Positions 18,938 to 29,337 of a stretch of DNA of 64,000 nucleotides are shown piece by piece. This DNA comes from Pseudomonas sp. ICMP 561. Its GTDB lineage: Bacteria; Pseudomonadota; Gammaproteobacteria; Pseudomonadales; Pseudomonadaceae. How positions within the stretch are numbered: position 1 is the stretch's first letter; each line of letters begins with the position of its first letter. Below the pieces are notes generated by a model. It was not told where the DNA came from and ran no database searches. It was given only the letters and a program-made list of their open reading frames with translations. Made by a program: the position numbers and the translations under genes. The DNA is taken from the NCBI RefSeq assembly GCF_002699985.1, contig NZ_LKBT01000003.1, positions 175,331-239,330 on the forward strand, in the 5' to 3' direction.

Positions 18938-19575
18938 GCGAGATAACATCGAACGCCGTCATCGCCGGCAGTAACCTTATTTCCTTCATGGCCGGGATCA
19001 CTCGCGAAGAAAAGAAAGATCTATCGGATTTGCTGAGATACGCCGATTACTTCGCAAGCCAGACCTACGACCGAAGTGAATTCTGGACCAGCTGGATGGA
19101 GTATTACCGCAACCGGCTGGAGAGATTCAGTACGGTGCGGGCTCGCATCGTGAAAGACCCAATGGTGATCACTGACGCTGAAGAACTTGAGCGGATCACT
19201 CCCGGTGTTAACGGGACTATAGGCTCGGCCAGCCTTGGCAGGCTCATGCAGCAAAGCCTGAGGAAAGTAAGAATCGACAGGGATGCGCGATTGTTTTTCC
19301 AGCATGGCCGGGGCAGTGGTCGTCTTCGCACGTTTCAGGTGGTTGGCTGTGAAAAAACGCCTGACGGGCGGATCCTGATCATGCTGTGTGCGCTGCACGC
19401 CAATGCTTACACCGAGGTGGATATCTTCGGACTGTCCGAGCGAGTCGAGCGCGACATCGTACTGCGCATCACTGGCGGAGTGTATGAATTCCATCGTGAG
19501 CAGTATGCTGTGCAACGGGACAGCATCAGTTCGAAACTGAGGAATGTAACCCGCCTCGTCATTCAGAACATATGA
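18934..19575 (+). CDS. Unknown protein C of the three-gene paralogous cassette
   Basis: This 213-aa protein has no recognised domain. The N-terminal LISFMAGITREEKKDLSDLL parallels ILGFVAGMSRENKDAVKKTV of gene A. Its C-terminal ILIMLCALHANAYTEVDIF parallels VYFALGALRCNARINTVDVLF (trimmed) of gene A, and a Trp/Tyr-rich segment (EFWTSWMEYYRNRL) sits between. It overlaps gene B by four bases (ATGA), implying stoichiometric synthesis. Its stop is only 10 bases from the convergent marC stop. Function unknown. Confidence 0.78.
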   Translation: MSEITSNAVIAGSNLISFMAGITREEKKDLSDLLRYADYFASQTYDRSEFWTSWMEYYRNRLERFSTVRARIVKDPMVITDAEELERITPGVNGTIGSASLGRLMQQSLRKVRIDRDARLFFQHGRGSGRLRTFQVVGCEKTPDGRILIMLCALHANAYTEVDIFGLSERVERDIVLRITGGVYEFHREQYAVQRDSISSKLRNVTRLVIQNI

Positions 19576-19585
19576 GGCCTGATGC

Positions 19586-20182
19586 TCAAGGCACCAGATA
19601 GCCCCGGACCCCGGTAAAGATAATCTGCGCCGCCAGCGCACAGACAAACAGCCCCATCAGCCGACTGACGATCTGCAAACCCTGCTCGCCCAGAATGCGT
19701 TCAATGTTATTGGCCATGTAAAGCACGACGCCCACTGTGAGGCTTGCCAGGGCAATACTGACAATGGCGGTCAGTTTGTCATCCCAATGAGGCTGGCTGA
19801 CGCCCATTACCAGCAGTGCACCGATGGTGCCGGGGCCGACAGTGAGGGGGATGGTCAGCGGCACGATGGTCACGTCCTGCTGAACATTGTCGGTCTGTAC
19901 CGCTGACTTGCCTTGCGCCATGCCCAGCGCCGAAATGAACAACACGCTGCCCGCGCCAATCCGGAAGGCATCAACGGTGATGCCGAACACGCTGAATATC
20001 ACCCGTCCGAACAGATACAGCAGCACGCTGGAAATCAGGGTAGCCAGCGCGACCTTCCACGCCAGACGCCGTTGCTCTTTGCGCGAGTGGCCACGCGTCA
20101 GGCTGATGAAGCAGGACAGGACGAAGAACGGGCTGTAAAGCACCAGCATCTTCAGATAAACGCTGAACAACACATGGAGCAT
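19586..20182 (-). CDS. MarC/NAAT family membrane protein
   Basis: This 198-aa integral membrane protein has about six hydrophobic helices and the family hallmarks PLTIPLTVGPGTIGALLVMG and SRLMGLFVCALAAQII. MarC-type proteins (YhgN, MarC) have no firmly proved substrate despite the NAAT transporter name. The gene is convergent with the unknown cassette, and its stop is 10 bases from theirs. A short gap of 70 bases separates its start from the retS stop. Confidence 0.88.
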   Translation of the reverse strand: MLHVLFSVYLKMLVLYSPFFVLSCFISLTRGHSRKEQRRLAWKVALATLISSVLLYLFGRVIFSVFGITVDAFRIGAGSVLFISALGMAQGKSAVQTDNVQQDVTIVPLTIPLTVGPGTIGALLVMGVSQPHWDDKLTAIVSIALASLTVGVVLYMANNIERILGEQGLQIVSRLMGLFVCALAAQIIFTGVRGYLVP

Positions 20183-20252
20183 GGCTTGGGCTCGACAGCA
20201 GATAAAGGCGTGGCGAGTCTATCAGGGCGCAATAGACGTCGATGACAGCAGA

Positions 20253-23042
20253 TCAGTTTTGTTGGTACAGGTCACCGGCCGAGGTCAGCGTACGAACCTT
20301 CTCACGTTGCGCGACCCAGTGTTCCACCAGCTCGCGCAGTTGGGACAACTCCACGGGTTTGGCCATGTGACCATCCATCCCCGCCTGACGGGCGCGATCC
20401 TTGTGTTCGGTAAGAATGTGCGCAGTCAACGCTACCACCGGTGTTCTGACCCGTTGATTGCCGACTTCCCAGGCCCTTAGCTGTTCGGTGGCAGAGAAGC
20501 CATCCAGAATTGGCATCTCGCAGTCCATCAGCACCAGGTCATAGCGCTGGGCCTTCATTGCGCGCAATGCCTCTTCGCCGTTGCTGGCGGTGTCCGGGTT
20601 CAGGTTGAGTTTGCCCAGCATGCCGCGAATCACTTTGGTGGAGATGTTGTTATCTTCTGCGACCAGAATGCGGAAGTCGCTGGGTACCTTGACCGGTATG
20701 TTTTGGATCGGCGTCACCAGATGCGCCGTTGCACCCTTGTTCAGTTGGGTGAGTTCGTCCGCCAGCGTGGTCTTGAGGGTATAGCCTGCAACGGGTTTGG
20801 CCAGAATTCTTTTGATTCCCGCGTTGCGGGCGATAACCTTGCTCGGCGCGTTGCTGATGCCGGTCAGCATGATCAGCAGGATGTCGTGGTTCAGGCTCGG
20901 ATCTTCCTTGATCTTGGCGGCCAGTTGCATGCCCGTCATGCCGGGCATGTTCTGGTCCAGCAGCACCACATCAAAGTAATCGCGTAAATGTGCCTTGGTT
21001 CGCAACAGCGCCAGCGCTTCTTTGCCGGACGACACGGCACTGACGTTCAAGCCCCAGGCGCTGCATTGCTGGACCAGTACCTTGCGGCAGGTTTCGTTGT
21101 CATCGACCACCAGTACCCGAGCGCCCTTGAGCGGGCTGTCGAGATCCAGTGGCGGCTGCTCCAGACGATTAGCATCCAATGGCAGACTCAGCCACAGCGT
21201 GCTGCCGTGAGTGCCGCCGGATTGAATACCGAATTCGCCGCCCATCAGTACGATCAACTGGCGGGCAATGACCAGCCCCAGATGCCCGCCCAGTTTGCTC
21301 GATGCCAGGAAGTTCTTGCTGTGCAGTTCTGCGTGTAGCAGCGCTTCGCGCTCATCGCTGGAGAGCGCTTCGCCGCTGTCCTGCACGGCAATGCGCAGGC
21401 GAGGTTTACCGGCGCGTGAGTCGAGTGCGACCACCACCAGAATTTCGCCCTCGTCGGTTTTCTTCAGGGCGTTTTCCAGCAGGCTCAAGACGGTCTGGCG
21501 CAAGCGTGTCGGGTCACCGCTGATGACACGAGGCACTTGTGGCTGAATCAGACTGATCAGCTCCACCTCCTGCTGCTCGGCCTTGGCGCGGAAGATATTC
21601 AGGCAATCTTCGATCAGTGCGCTGAGGTCGAATTGCACATCATCCAGCTCGATCTGACCCGATTCGAGTTTGGTGATGTCGAGAATTTCGTTGATCAGGC
21701 TGAGCAGCTCGTTGCCTGCGCTGTGAATCGTCTGCACGTAGTCGCGCTGTTTGACCGACAGCGGAGTGCCCAGTAGCAGTTCGGTCATGCCCAGCACACC
21801 GTTCATAGGCGTGCGGATTTCATGGCTGATCTTGGCCAGAAACTCTGCTTTGGCGTTGATTTCTGCAGTACTGGCGGCCTTGTCACGGCTGATGCTGAAG
21901 TTGTCTTCGGTGAAGCTGCGGTGACGCTCGCTGATTGCCACGCTCATCAACAGGCCGCTGAAGCAGAACACCGCCAGCAGTGTGAGGATCAGCCATTGCG
22001 GGGAAATCCAGGTCAACCACAGCAGCGCGGGCAGAATGACCAGGCAGCCAATGTTGAAGGTCACCATCGATAGCACGAACAGGCGGGCGGGCCAGTAGCC
22101 TTTTTGCCAGTGGTAAGCAGAGACGAACAGAATGCCCACGGTCGCGAGTGTCACCAGTCCAAACGTGATCACGTTGAGTGGCAGCGTGTCGACGAACAGT
22201 ATCAGCAGGCAGCCCAGAGCTATGACCACCAGACTGCCCATCAACAGGCGATTGAGTGCGACGACATTGCGATGGGCAAAGAAGGAGTGCGCGTACATCA
22301 GGCCTGCGAGTGCAGCGAACAGCAGGGTCAGGTGCGCCGCGGGTGTCTGGGCGATGTGCCAGGTCTTGAGCCATGGGGTCAGCAGGTTTAGCAGCAGGGC
22401 CGCGCTGAGCGCCAATAATCCTTCACAGCTCGCGAGCCACAGGTTGCTGCGTGAGCGGGTGTGGGCGTAACGCGTCAGATTTTGCAGAATCAGCATCGCC
22501 AGCGAGCCGAACAACAGGCCAAACAGAAACGGCTCGCGCTCATCGGCGGCGCTGTTGATTGCCGGTTGCAGGCTGATATTCGGCCGAAGTTGCTGGGTTG
22601 AGACCAGCCGTAGATAGATATCCACAGGGGCGTTACTTTGCGGGATGGGCAGCATGAAGTCGCTGGCCCGCAGGACATCGCTCTGCGGCGCGACGTTGTT
22701 GCCGGTGCGCGTATGGTTGAGCAGTTTGTCGCCTTCAAGGACATAGAGGTCCAGGCTGGCAAGGTCTGGCGCGAAGATGCGCAGGAGCTGTTCGTGATCG
22801 CCGGGTTGCAACTGATAGTGCAGCCACAGAGCGCTATTGCGATCGGCTGCGGTGACCTGATCGAGGTCAGTCGGGCTGAGCTGGTTCTGATAACGGGCCG
22901 AACGGACGTCGCTCAATTGCAGGTTTGCCTGCGTGTCGAGCAATGTTGACCAGCCCGCACTTGGCTGGGCATGCGCCGACAGCACGAAGAGCAGGGTCAA
23001 CAGCCCTACAGTTAAACCTTTGGCAATCCTGAGCCAGCGCAC
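20253..23042 (-). CDS. retS: Hybrid sensor kinase RetS
   Basis: This 929-aa inner-membrane hybrid kinase has a signal peptide, then a periplasmic 7TMR-DISMED2 sensor domain (about 30-165). Seven membrane helices follow (about 170-370), then HisKA with [15 protein letters not shown] (His407), an HATPase domain and two receiver domains, [10 protein letters not shown]... with LLDQNMPG and ILVAEDNN... with LMDCEMPI. In P. aeruginosa RetS (PA4856) blocks GacS by forming heterodimers, favouring motile acute behaviour over biofilm. The identification rests on this domain set and on its position beside purD, the same as PA4856-PA4855. Other 7TM-DISM hybrids are the alternative. Confidence 0.9.
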   Translation of the reverse strand: MRWLRIAKGLTVGLLTLLFVLSAHAQPSAGWSTLLDTQANLQLSDVRSARYQNQLSPTDLDQVTAADRNSALWLHYQLQPGDHEQLLRIFAPDLASLDLYVLEGDKLLNHTRTGNNVAPQSDVLRASDFMLPIPQSNAPVDIYLRLVSTQQLRPNISLQPAINSAADEREPFLFGLLFGSLAMLILQNLTRYAHTRSRSNLWLASCEGLLALSAALLLNLLTPWLKTWHIAQTPAAHLTLLFAALAGLMYAHSFFAHRNVVALNRLLMGSLVVIALGCLLILFVDTLPLNVITFGLVTLATVGILFVSAYHWQKGYWPARLFVLSMVTFNIGCLVILPALLWLTWISPQWLILTLLAVFCFSGLLMSVAISERHRSFTEDNFSISRDKAASTAEINAKAEFLAKISHEIRTPMNGVLGMTELLLGTPLSVKQRDYVQTIHSAGNELLSLINEILDITKLESGQIELDDVQFDLSALIEDCLNIFRAKAEQQEVELISLIQPQVPRVISGDPTRLRQTVLSLLENALKKTDEGEILVVVALDSRAGKPRLRIAVQDSGEALSSDEREALLHAELHSKNFLASSKLGGHLGLVIARQLIVLMGGEFGIQSGGTHGSTLWLSLPLDANRLEQPPLDLDSPLKGARVLVVDDNETCRKVLVQQCSAWGLNVSAVSSGKEALALLRTKAHLRDYFDVVLLDQNMPGMTGMQLAAKIKEDPSLNHDILLIMLTGISNAPSKVIARNAGIKRILAKPVAGYTLKTTLADELTQLNKGATAHLVTPIQNIPVKVPSDFRILVAEDNNISTKVIRGMLGKLNLNPDTASNGEEALRAMKAQRYDLVLMDCEMPILDGFSATEQLRAWEVGNQRVRTPVVALTAHILTEHKDRARQAGMDGHMAKPVELSQLRELVEHWVAQREKVRTLTSAGDLYQQN

Positions 23043-23130
23043 GGTGAGATCCCTTCGTAAGATGAATGCCCGATCACTCTAAACTCTATTTTTAATCTTT
23101 GCGTGTAGTCCTGTGAGGGCCGGCCGGACC

Positions 23131-23173
23131 CGACAGGCCGGGAGAACGCTGTTGCGCTCGTCCCGGCCTGTCG
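23131..23173 (-). terminator. 13-bp perfect hairpin between purD and retS
   Basis: CGACAGGCCGGGA (23131-23143) and TCCCGGCCTGTCG (23161-23173) form a perfect stem just after the purD stop. No T-run follows. It probably ends or protects the purH-purD transcript. Confidence 0.5.
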
Positions 23174-23192
23174 AAGCCTGGCTGAAGGCTTA

Positions 23193-24485
23193 TTACAGGT
23201 CTTCACCACGCTCGCGGGCAATGGCGCGATAGCCGATGTCACTGCGATAGAAGCAACCTTCCCAATCAACCTTTGCGGCCAGAGCATAGGCGTGTTTTTG
23301 TGCATCGCCCACTGTTTCGCCCAATGCAGTCGCACAAAGCACGCGACCACCACTCGTGACTACCTGACCATCTTGCAGTGCTGTGCCTGCGTGGAACACT
23401 TTACCCGGCAGTTGTGCGGCGTCATTCAGGCCTTTGATCGCTGCGCCTTTGGCGTAATCGCCAGGGTAGCCGCCAGCGGCGAGGACGATGCCCAGACTCG
23501 GGCGTGGATCCCACTGAGCTTCCACTTTATCCAGCGCCTGGGCCAGAGCAGCTTCCACCAGCAAGACCAGACTCGATTGCAGACGCAGCATCACCGGTTG
23601 GGTTTCCGGATCGCCGAAGCGGCAGTTGAACTCGATAACCTTCGGGTTACCCGCCTTGTCGATCATCAGCCCGGCGTACAGGAAGCCGGTGTAGACATTA
23701 CCTTCGTCAGCCATGCCACGCACGGTCGGCCAGATGACCAGATCCATCACGCGCTGGTGAACCTCGGCGGTGACGACCGGGGCAGGGGAGTAAGCACCCA
23801 TGCCGCCCGTGTTCGGGCCACTGTCGCCGTCGCCGACGCGTTTGTGATCCTGGCTGGTGGCCATCGGCAAAACGTTCTTGCCGTCGACCATCACGATGAA
23901 GCTGGCTTCTTCGCCATCAAGGAACTCTTCGATGACAACCCGCGAACCGGCTTCGCCGAACGCGTTACCAGCCAGCATGTCGCGCACGGCGTCTTCGGCT
24001 TCGGCCAGGGTCATGGCGACGATTACGCCTTTGCCAGCAGCCAGGCCGTCGGCCTTGATGACAATCGGAGCACCTTTTTCGCGCAGGTAGGCCAGCGCTG
24101 GCTCGATTTCAGTGAAGTTCTGATAGTCGGCAGTCGGGATCTTGTGACGTGCCAGGAAATCCTTGGTGAACGCTTTCGAGCCTTCCAGCTGGGCAGCGCC
24201 AGCAGTAGGGCCGAAGCAGTCCAGATTGCGGCTGCGGAACAGATCAACCACACCGGCAACCAGTGGCACTTCGGGGCCGACGATGGTCAAGGAGACGTTC
24301 TTTTCAGCGAAATCCGCCAGTTGTTCAAGGGCCAGCACGTCGATAGCGACGTTCTCGCACTTGGCTTCTATGGCGGTCCCGGCATTGCCCGGTGCAACAA
24401 AAACCTTCACGACGCGTGGGTCCTGAGCGACTTTCCACGCCAGAGCGTGTTCGCGGCCACCACTGCCAATGATTAATACGTTCAA
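23193..24485 (-). CDS. purD: Phosphoribosylamine-glycine ligase PurD
   Basis: This 430-aa ATP-grasp enzyme joins glycine to phosphoribosylamine in purine synthesis. N-terminal NVLIIGSGGREHALAWK, IVKADGLAAGKGV (ATP grasp; IVIKADG in context) and EFNCRFGDPETQ are all present. The start is TTG at 24485, preceded by GAAGGAG at 6-base spacing; codons upstream of it encode no conserved residues. It follows purH on the same strand across a gap filled by a long inverted repeat. Confidence 0.95.
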   Translation of the reverse strand: MNVLIIGSGGREHALAWKVAQDPRVVKVFVAPGNAGTAIEAKCENVAIDVLALEQLADFAEKNVSLTIVGPEVPLVAGVVDLFRSRNLDCFGPTAGAAQLEGSKAFTKDFLARHKIPTADYQNFTEIEPALAYLREKGAPIVIKADGLAAGKGVIVAMTLAEAEDAVRDMLAGNAFGEAGSRVVIEEFLDGEEASFIVMVDGKNVLPMATSQDHKRVGDGDSGPNTGGMGAYSPAPVVTAEVHQRVMDLVIWPTVRGMADEGNVYTGFLYAGLMIDKAGNPKVIEFNCRFGDPETQPVMLRLQSSLVLLVEAALAQALDKVEAQWDPRPSLGIVLAAGGYPGDYAKGAAIKGLNDAAQLPGKVFHAGTALQDGQVVTSGGRVLCATALGETVGDAQKHAYALAAKVDWEGCFYRSDIGYRAIARERGEDL

Positions 24486-24504
24486 AGAAAGACTCCTTCG
24501 GAGA

Positions 24505-24634
24505 AGCTGCAAGCTAAAAGCGGCAAGTAAAAGCAGATTGTGCGGCTTTTAACATGGCTCATGGCTTTGAATTAGTAAGGCTGCAAGGGCGGGCAAGAGG
24601 ATCGAAAATCTGCTTTTGCTTGCCGCTTGCAGCT
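24505..24634. repeat. Long imperfect inverted repeat between purH and purD
   Basis: The left arm 24505-24539 (starting AGCTGCAAGC, ending AAGCAGATT) pairs with 24607-24634 (AATCTGCTTTT...GCAGCT). The right arm lacks seven bases. It resembles the GCAAGC-type intergenic repeats of pseudomonads rather than the GTAGGAGC families found elsewhere here. Confidence 0.75.
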
Positions 24635-24654
24635 AGAAACTTGCCGCTGACACT

Positions 24655-26262
24655 TTAGTGTCTGAAATGCCGCATCCCGGTGAATACCATGGCGATACCG
24701 GCTTCATCAGCCGCCGCAATCACTTCGTTGTCACGCATCGAACCGCCCGGCTGGATCACCGCAGTGATGCCCACCTTGGCGGCGTTGTCGATGCCGTCAC
24801 GGAACGGGAAGAATGCGTCGGAAGCCATGACCGCACCTGCTACCTGCAAACCGGCGTGTTCAGCTTTGATTGCTGCGATGCGGGCCGAGTTTACGCGGCT
24901 CATCTGACCTGCGCCGACACCGATGGTCTGGCGATTCTTGGCATAGACGATGGCGTTGGACTTGACGTACTTGGCCACTTTCCAGGCGAAGATCAGGTCG
25001 TGGATTTCTTTCTCGCTTGGCGCGCGCTTGGTGACCACTTTCAGGTCATCAGCGGTGATCATGCCGATATCACGGCTCTGAACCAGCAAGCCGCCATTGA
25101 CGCGCTTGTAGTCCCACGCGGCGCCACGTTCAGCAGCCCATTGACCGGTGCTTAGCAGGCGCACGTTGGCTTTGCTGGCAACAATGGCCTGTGCTTCGGC
25201 GCTGACGCTCGGGGCAATGATCACTTCAACGAACTGACGCTCGACGATGGCCTTGGCCGTTTCGGCGTCCAGCTCACGGTTGAAGGCAATGATGCCGCCA
25301 AATGCAGATTCGGTGTCGGTCGCGTAGGCCAGTTCGTAGGCCTGACGGATGCCGCCTTCGTTGTCCAGCGCGACTGCAACGCCACAAGGGTTGGCGTGCT
25401 TGACGATAACGCAGGCTGGTTTGACGAAGCTTTTCACGCATTCCAGTGCGGCGTCAGTGTCGGCCACATTGTTGAATGACAGTTCTTTGCCCTGCAATTG
25501 GGTTGCAGTGGCGATACCGATTTCAGCCGGGTTGGCTTCAACGTAGAACGCCGCGCTCTGGTGCGGGTTCTCGCCGTAGCGCATTTCCTGGGCTTTGACG
25601 AACTGGCTGTTGAAGGTGCGCGGGAATTCGCTGCGGCCTTCGGTGCTCAGGGTCTCGGCCTTCTGGTCAATGCTGCCCAGATAGTTGGCGATCATGCCGT
25701 CGTAAGCCGCGGTGTGCTCGAACGCCTTGAGCATCAGGTCGAAACGCTGTGCGTAAGTCAGACCGCCAGCCTTGAGGCTTTCCAGTACCTGACCGTAATC
25801 GCTGGCATTGACCACGATAGCCACATCTTTATGGTTTTTTGCCGCAGAACGGACCATGGTCGGGCCGCCGATGTCGATGTTCTCGATGGCAGTCGGCAGG
25901 TCGCAACCCGGTTTGGCAACCGTGGCCTGGAACGGGTAGAGGTTCACCGCAACCAGATCGATCGGATTGATGCCGTGCTCGCTCATGATGGCGTCGTCGA
26001 TGCCGCGACGGCCCAGGATGCCGCCGTGGATTTTCGGGTGCAGGGTTTTGACCCGGCCGTCCATCATTTCTGCGAAGCCGGTGTAATCAGCGACTTCTAC
26101 CGCTGCGACGCCATTGTCCTGCAACAGCTTGAAGGTGCCGCCAGTGGACAGGATCTCAACGCCAAGGGCTTCCAGTTCACGGGCAAATTCAAGGATACCG
26201 GTCTTGTCGGAAACACTGATCAAGGCGCGGCGAATCGGCAGGCGGGTAGTCTGGTCGGTCAT
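24655..26262 (-). CDS. purH: Bifunctional AICAR transformylase/IMP cyclohydrolase PurH
   Basis: This 535-aa enzyme catalyses the last two steps to IMP. The IMP cyclohydrolase domain is N-terminal ([20 protein letters not shown]). The AICAR transformylase domain is C-terminal, with [10 protein letters not shown] and [12 protein letters not shown]. The start at 26262 (MTDQTTRL) is chosen because the conserved fold begins there and the length equals the usual 535; the frame extends 39 bases upstream into the terminator region without homology. Confidence 0.96.
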   Translation of the reverse strand: MTDQTTRLPIRRALISVSDKTGILEFARELEALGVEILSTGGTFKLLQDNGVAAVEVADYTGFAEMMDGRVKTLHPKIHGGILGRRGIDDAIMSEHGINPIDLVAVNLYPFQATVAKPGCDLPTAIENIDIGGPTMVRSAAKNHKDVAIVVNASDYGQVLESLKAGGLTYAQRFDLMLKAFEHTAAYDGMIANYLGSIDQKAETLSTEGRSEFPRTFNSQFVKAQEMRYGENPHQSAAFYVEANPAEIGIATATQLQGKELSFNNVADTDAALECVKSFVKPACVIVKHANPCGVAVALDNEGGIRQAYELAYATDTESAFGGIIAFNRELDAETAKAIVERQFVEVIIAPSVSAEAQAIVASKANVRLLSTGQWAAERGAAWDYKRVNGGLLVQSRDIGMITADDLKVVTKRAPSEKEIHDLIFAWKVAKYVKSNAIVYAKNRQTIGVGAGQMSRVNSARIAAIKAEHAGLQVAGAVMASDAFFPFRDGIDNAAKVGITAVIQPGGSMRDNEVIAAADEAGIAMVFTGMRHFRH

Positions 26263-26300
26263 TTCAATTTCCATCAAGGCAAAAGCAAATGGATTCAGCA

Positions 26301-26333
26301 AAAAAGGCGACCTCGATAAGGGTCGCCTTTTTT
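26301..26333. terminator. Bidirectional-looking intrinsic terminator after fis
   Basis: AAAAAGGCGACC pairs with GGTCGCCTTTTTT, giving a GC stem with A and T tracts on either side. It lies between the fis stop (26345) and the purH start. On the minus strand it ends the dusB-fis transcript and so separates it from purH-purD. Confidence 0.85.
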
Positions 26334-26344
26334 GTATGGAATGC

Positions 26345-26665
26345 TTAAAGCAGGTCGTACTGCTTGAGTTTCTTGCGCAAGGTGCCGCGATTCAGGCCCA
26401 GCAGCTCTGACGCTTTCGTCTGGTTACCCTTGACGTAGTTCATCACGCACTCGAGCAGCGGCGCCTCGACTTCCGACAACACCAGGTTGTAGACATCAGT
26501 GACGGAAGCACCTTCAAGGTGGGCGAAATAATTGTGCAGCGCCTTCTCAACGTTGCCGCGCAGGGTCTGGCCCTCTTCGCTCGGCGTGTTGAGGTGCTGT
26601 TTCAAATTGACGTTGTCGCTCACGGGTGTCGTTCCACTCACTAAAGTCTCAGTCATCATCGTCAT
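26345..26665 (-). CDS. fis: Nucleoid-associated DNA-binding protein Fis
   Basis: This 106-aa homodimeric DNA-bending protein acts in growth-phase control of transcription and in recombination. The C-terminal helix-turn-helix [20 protein letters not shown] is unmistakable. The ATG at 26665 forms ATGA with the dusB stop, giving the classic dusB-fis operon. The longer frame reading into dusB is an artefact. Upstream expression is probably from the dusB promoter. Confidence 0.96.
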   Translation of the reverse strand: MTMMTETLVSGTTPVSDNVNLKQHLNTPSEEGQTLRGNVEKALHNYFAHLEGASVTDVYNLVLSEVEAPLLECVMNYVKGNQTKASELLGLNRGTLRKKLKQYDLL

Positions 26666-27675
26666 GCGGCCACCTCTTCTTCTTGCCCTGTTTTCGGGCT
26701 TTTGTAGCGTTCGCTGAAGAACTCGCGAACGTTGGCGCACTGTGCTTCTGTATCTTGCAAACGATTGAAGTGGGCGCGAAACTCCCTGGCGCCCGGCAAG
26801 GTTGCGAGATACCAGCCAACATGCTTGCGCGCTATTCGCACGCCCAGCACATCGCCGTAGAAAACGTGAAGCGCTGCCAGATGCTCTAGCAGAATGCGTT
26901 CCACTTCCTCCAACTGCAGCGCCGGCAATATTTCGCCAGTGCGCAGGTAGTGTTCTATTTCGCGAAAAATCCACGGACGCCCTTGAGCAGCCCGTCCAAT
27001 CAACAGCCCGTCGGCACCGGTGGCTTGCAGCACATGCCGGGCTTTCTGGGGTGAATCAATGTCGCCATTGGCAAATACCGGAATCGAAATGGCCTGCTTG
27101 ATCGCGGCAATCGTGTCGTATTCGGCTTCACCGGTGTACAGGTCGGCGCGGGTCCGTCCATGAACGGCCAAGGCCTGAATGCCTGCCTGTTCGGCGATTT
27201 TCGCCACTGTCAGGCCGTTCTTGTTGTCCCGGTCCCAGCCGGTACGAATCTTCAGGGTGACCGGCACATCGACTGCGGCGACAACGGCCTGCAGGATCTC
27301 GCTCACCAGTTGTTCGTCTTTCAATAACGCTGAACCGGCCGCCTTGTTACAGACCTTCTTGGCCGGGCAGCCCATGTTGATGTCGATGATCTGTGCGCCC
27401 AGTTCGACATTGGCGCGCGCTGCATCGGCAAGCATCTGCGGATCACCACCGGCGATCTGTACCGAGCGTGGCTCGGGATCACCTTCGTGGATCATGCGCA
27501 GGCGCGATTTGCGACTGTTCCACAGGCTCATGTCACTGGTGACCATTTCCGACACCACCAGACCTGCGCCAAGCTGGCGACAAAGCTGACGGAAAGGCTG
27601 GTCAGTGACGCCCGCCATAGGAGCGAGAATCAAGCCGTTCTGCAATGTATACGGACCGATGCGTACCGCCGACAT
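26662..27675 (-). CDS. dusB: tRNA-dihydrouridine synthase DusB
   Basis: This 337-aa FMN enzyme reduces uridine to dihydrouridine in the tRNA D loop. It shows [16 protein letters not shown], the catalytic-Cys segment [13 protein letters not shown], and [12 protein letters not shown]. It is cotranscribed with fis, whose start overlaps the dusB stop. The order matches the enterobacterial and pseudomonad dusB-fis pair. Confidence 0.95.
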   Translation of the reverse strand: MSAVRIGPYTLQNGLILAPMAGVTDQPFRQLCRQLGAGLVVSEMVTSDMSLWNSRKSRLRMIHEGDPEPRSVQIAGGDPQMLADAARANVELGAQIIDINMGCPAKKVCNKAAGSALLKDEQLVSEILQAVVAAVDVPVTLKIRTGWDRDNKNGLTVAKIAEQAGIQALAVHGRTRADLYTGEAEYDTIAAIKQAISIPVFANGDIDSPQKARHVLQATGADGLLIGRAAQGRPWIFREIEHYLRTGEILPALQLEEVERILLEHLAALHVFYGDVLGVRIARKHVGWYLATLPGAREFRAHFNRLQDTEAQCANVREFFSERYKSPKTGQEEEVAA

Positions 27676-27986
27676 AGGTGTGCCTGTTGTGGGGCCGAAT
27701 CATGGCAAACCGTGTGTAATGTGTTATCTACACGGTCCGTTCGAGCCCGGCCTGACAAGTGCTTGCGCGCCTTTCAGACCGAATCCAGAGTAAGAAAAAG
27801 GGTTGGCATGATACCCGCTCTCGATGACTGGATAAAGGCTGAATTGGATAAAATCTGAACAGTTGTTGCCGGGCAGATCACGGTTTTTCGGTCGACTGCA
27901 CTGCCGTTACGTGCTGCTGGCGTTTTTTGGGGTGAATAGCGTCCGATCAGCGGCTGTTCATTTCGTCGTTCGTTGTTGCCGGACGA
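27676..27986. other. Gene-free gap upstream of dusB with a 7-bp inverted repeat
   Basis: No supported gene lies here. ACCGTGT and ACACGGT (27709-27736) form an inverted repeat about 35-60 bases before the dusB start on the minus strand, a possible operator or promoter feature. A 16-codon frame near 27808-27858 has no ribosome-binding site and is not called. Confidence 0.4.
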
Positions 27987-29309
27987 TTACTCGGGGGAGC
28001 GGAAGCTGAGGCTGTAGTTCACGGCTTTGGCGCCCGGATCGAGGATGTCCAGCGCGATATGAATCGGCGTCTGCGGTGGCATCTCTTCTTTCCCGGCGAT
28101 TTCACCGCTCAGGTATTCAGCGGGTTTGAAGCGACGACTGGCGATCAACTGCCCGCTGGTGTCGGCGAAGCGCAATTCCAGCAGCGGGAATGGCTGAGAA
28201 AATGGCGCGCGGTTGTAGATGATTGCATCGACAACCAGCGCGCCTTTGAACTCGGGATGGCTGCGCACTACCAGATTGCTGCTCTTGAGCTGTTTGATAT
28301 CGACCTTGGACGGGACTTTGCAGTCGATCTGCGGGCAGATCATCTGGAACCATGGCCGGTACTGATCCTGACGTGCCAGTTCGTCGAAGTGATACCACAC
28401 GTATTGCCCGGCCAGTCCGACCAGGGCGATCAAGGTGAGCAGGGTCCAGACCAGTTTGCGGCCCCATCGGGATTTGGGAGGCTGCCAGTCCAGTTGCAAC
28501 GGATCGTCGGTCAGGTCCAGCAGCGCCTGATCCCGCACGCCGGGCTCGGTGCGATCGCGGCGTGAACGAGTTTCCGGTTGCGGCTCGTCCAGCTCCTCGT
28601 CACTGTCGTTATCCAGCGCCGAAAAGCGTTGCGGCTTTTCATTGCCCGGTGTCTTGCGTGGAGCCGGAGCGGGGACCGTCGGTTCGTCGTCATCCAGATG
28701 GCTGTCGATGAGCGAAAACGACGGTTCGGTCCTGCCATCGCGGGAATCGGATTCTGTCTCCGAGAGGATTTCGGGTTCCGGAATCACTTCAGCGTGCAAT
28801 TCGGGCAGTTGACTGACGTCGTCATTGTGCAGGCTGTCGACCCAGTCATCAGAATCGGTCTGTGCGCCATCGCGACGCGCAGACAGTGCCGAGTCATCGT
28901 TACGGGACGACTCCCTGCCAAACGTCTCGGGTAACTGGATTTCACGCTGTTCAAGACGGGCGAGTTCTTCGTCCAGATCCAGATTGTCCAGATCCATGGC
29001 GTTGCCGCGCCATGACTGCGGAGCCTGAGCGGGCTCGGATGCTGGTGGCTGAGTTGCAACCACCTCGCTTTGCACAATCGGCAGTGTTTCAACGACTACC
29101 GGAGCAGAGGGCGCGGGCGTTACCGGCAATTCTGCCTGTTGCGGAGCTGGCTGCTGATTGCTGCGCTGTTCCAGCAGTTGCTTTGCAGCATTGAAAACCT
29201 GCAGGCAGGCACCGCAGCGCACCACGCCGCGTGCCACGCTCAACTGTGCGTGGCTGACTCGGAAACTGGTCTGGCAGTGCGGGCACTGGGTGACAAAACT
29301 GTCGGTCAT
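27987..29309 (-). CDS. Zinc-ribbon and DUF3426 membrane protein
   Basis: This 440-aa protein has an N-terminal MJ0042-type zinc ribbon (CPHCQ...CGAC at residues 9-36). A long acidic, low-complexity linker (about 40-290) rich in Asp, Glu, Pro and Arg follows. One membrane helix (WTLLTLIALVGLAGQYVW) precedes a C-terminal DUF3426 domain outside the cytoplasm. The function is not established; the architecture suggests a bitopic regulator or assembly factor. It sits between prmA and dusB, where PA4851 lies in P. aeruginosa. Confidence 0.85.
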   Translation of the reverse strand: MTDSFVTQCPHCQTSFRVSHAQLSVARGVVRCGACLQVFNAAKQLLEQRSNQQPAPQQAELPVTPAPSAPVVVETLPIVQSEVVATQPPASEPAQAPQSWRGNAMDLDNLDLDEELARLEQREIQLPETFGRESSRNDDSALSARRDGAQTDSDDWVDSLHNDDVSQLPELHAEVIPEPEILSETESDSRDGRTEPSFSLIDSHLDDDEPTVPAPAPRKTPGNEKPQRFSALDNDSDEELDEPQPETRSRRDRTEPGVRDQALLDLTDDPLQLDWQPPKSRWGRKLVWTLLTLIALVGLAGQYVWYHFDELARQDQYRPWFQMICPQIDCKVPSKVDIKQLKSSNLVVRSHPEFKGALVVDAIIYNRAPFSQPFPLLELRFADTSGQLIASRRFKPAEYLSGEIAGKEEMPPQTPIHIALDILDPGAKAVNYSLSFRSPE

Positions 29310-29337
29310 GCGGCTATCCGGTTAAAGCGGCTATTAA

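Noticed and set aside
25498..26319. 273-aa plus-strand frame opposite purH
   Set aside because: Antisense shadow of purH.
26666..26974. N-terminal extension of fis into dusB
   Set aside because: Fis proteins are about 100 residues; the ATGA overlap at 26665 is the natural start.
27808..27858. 16-codon micro-gene upstream of dusB
   Set aside because: No ribosome-binding site and no support beyond being open.
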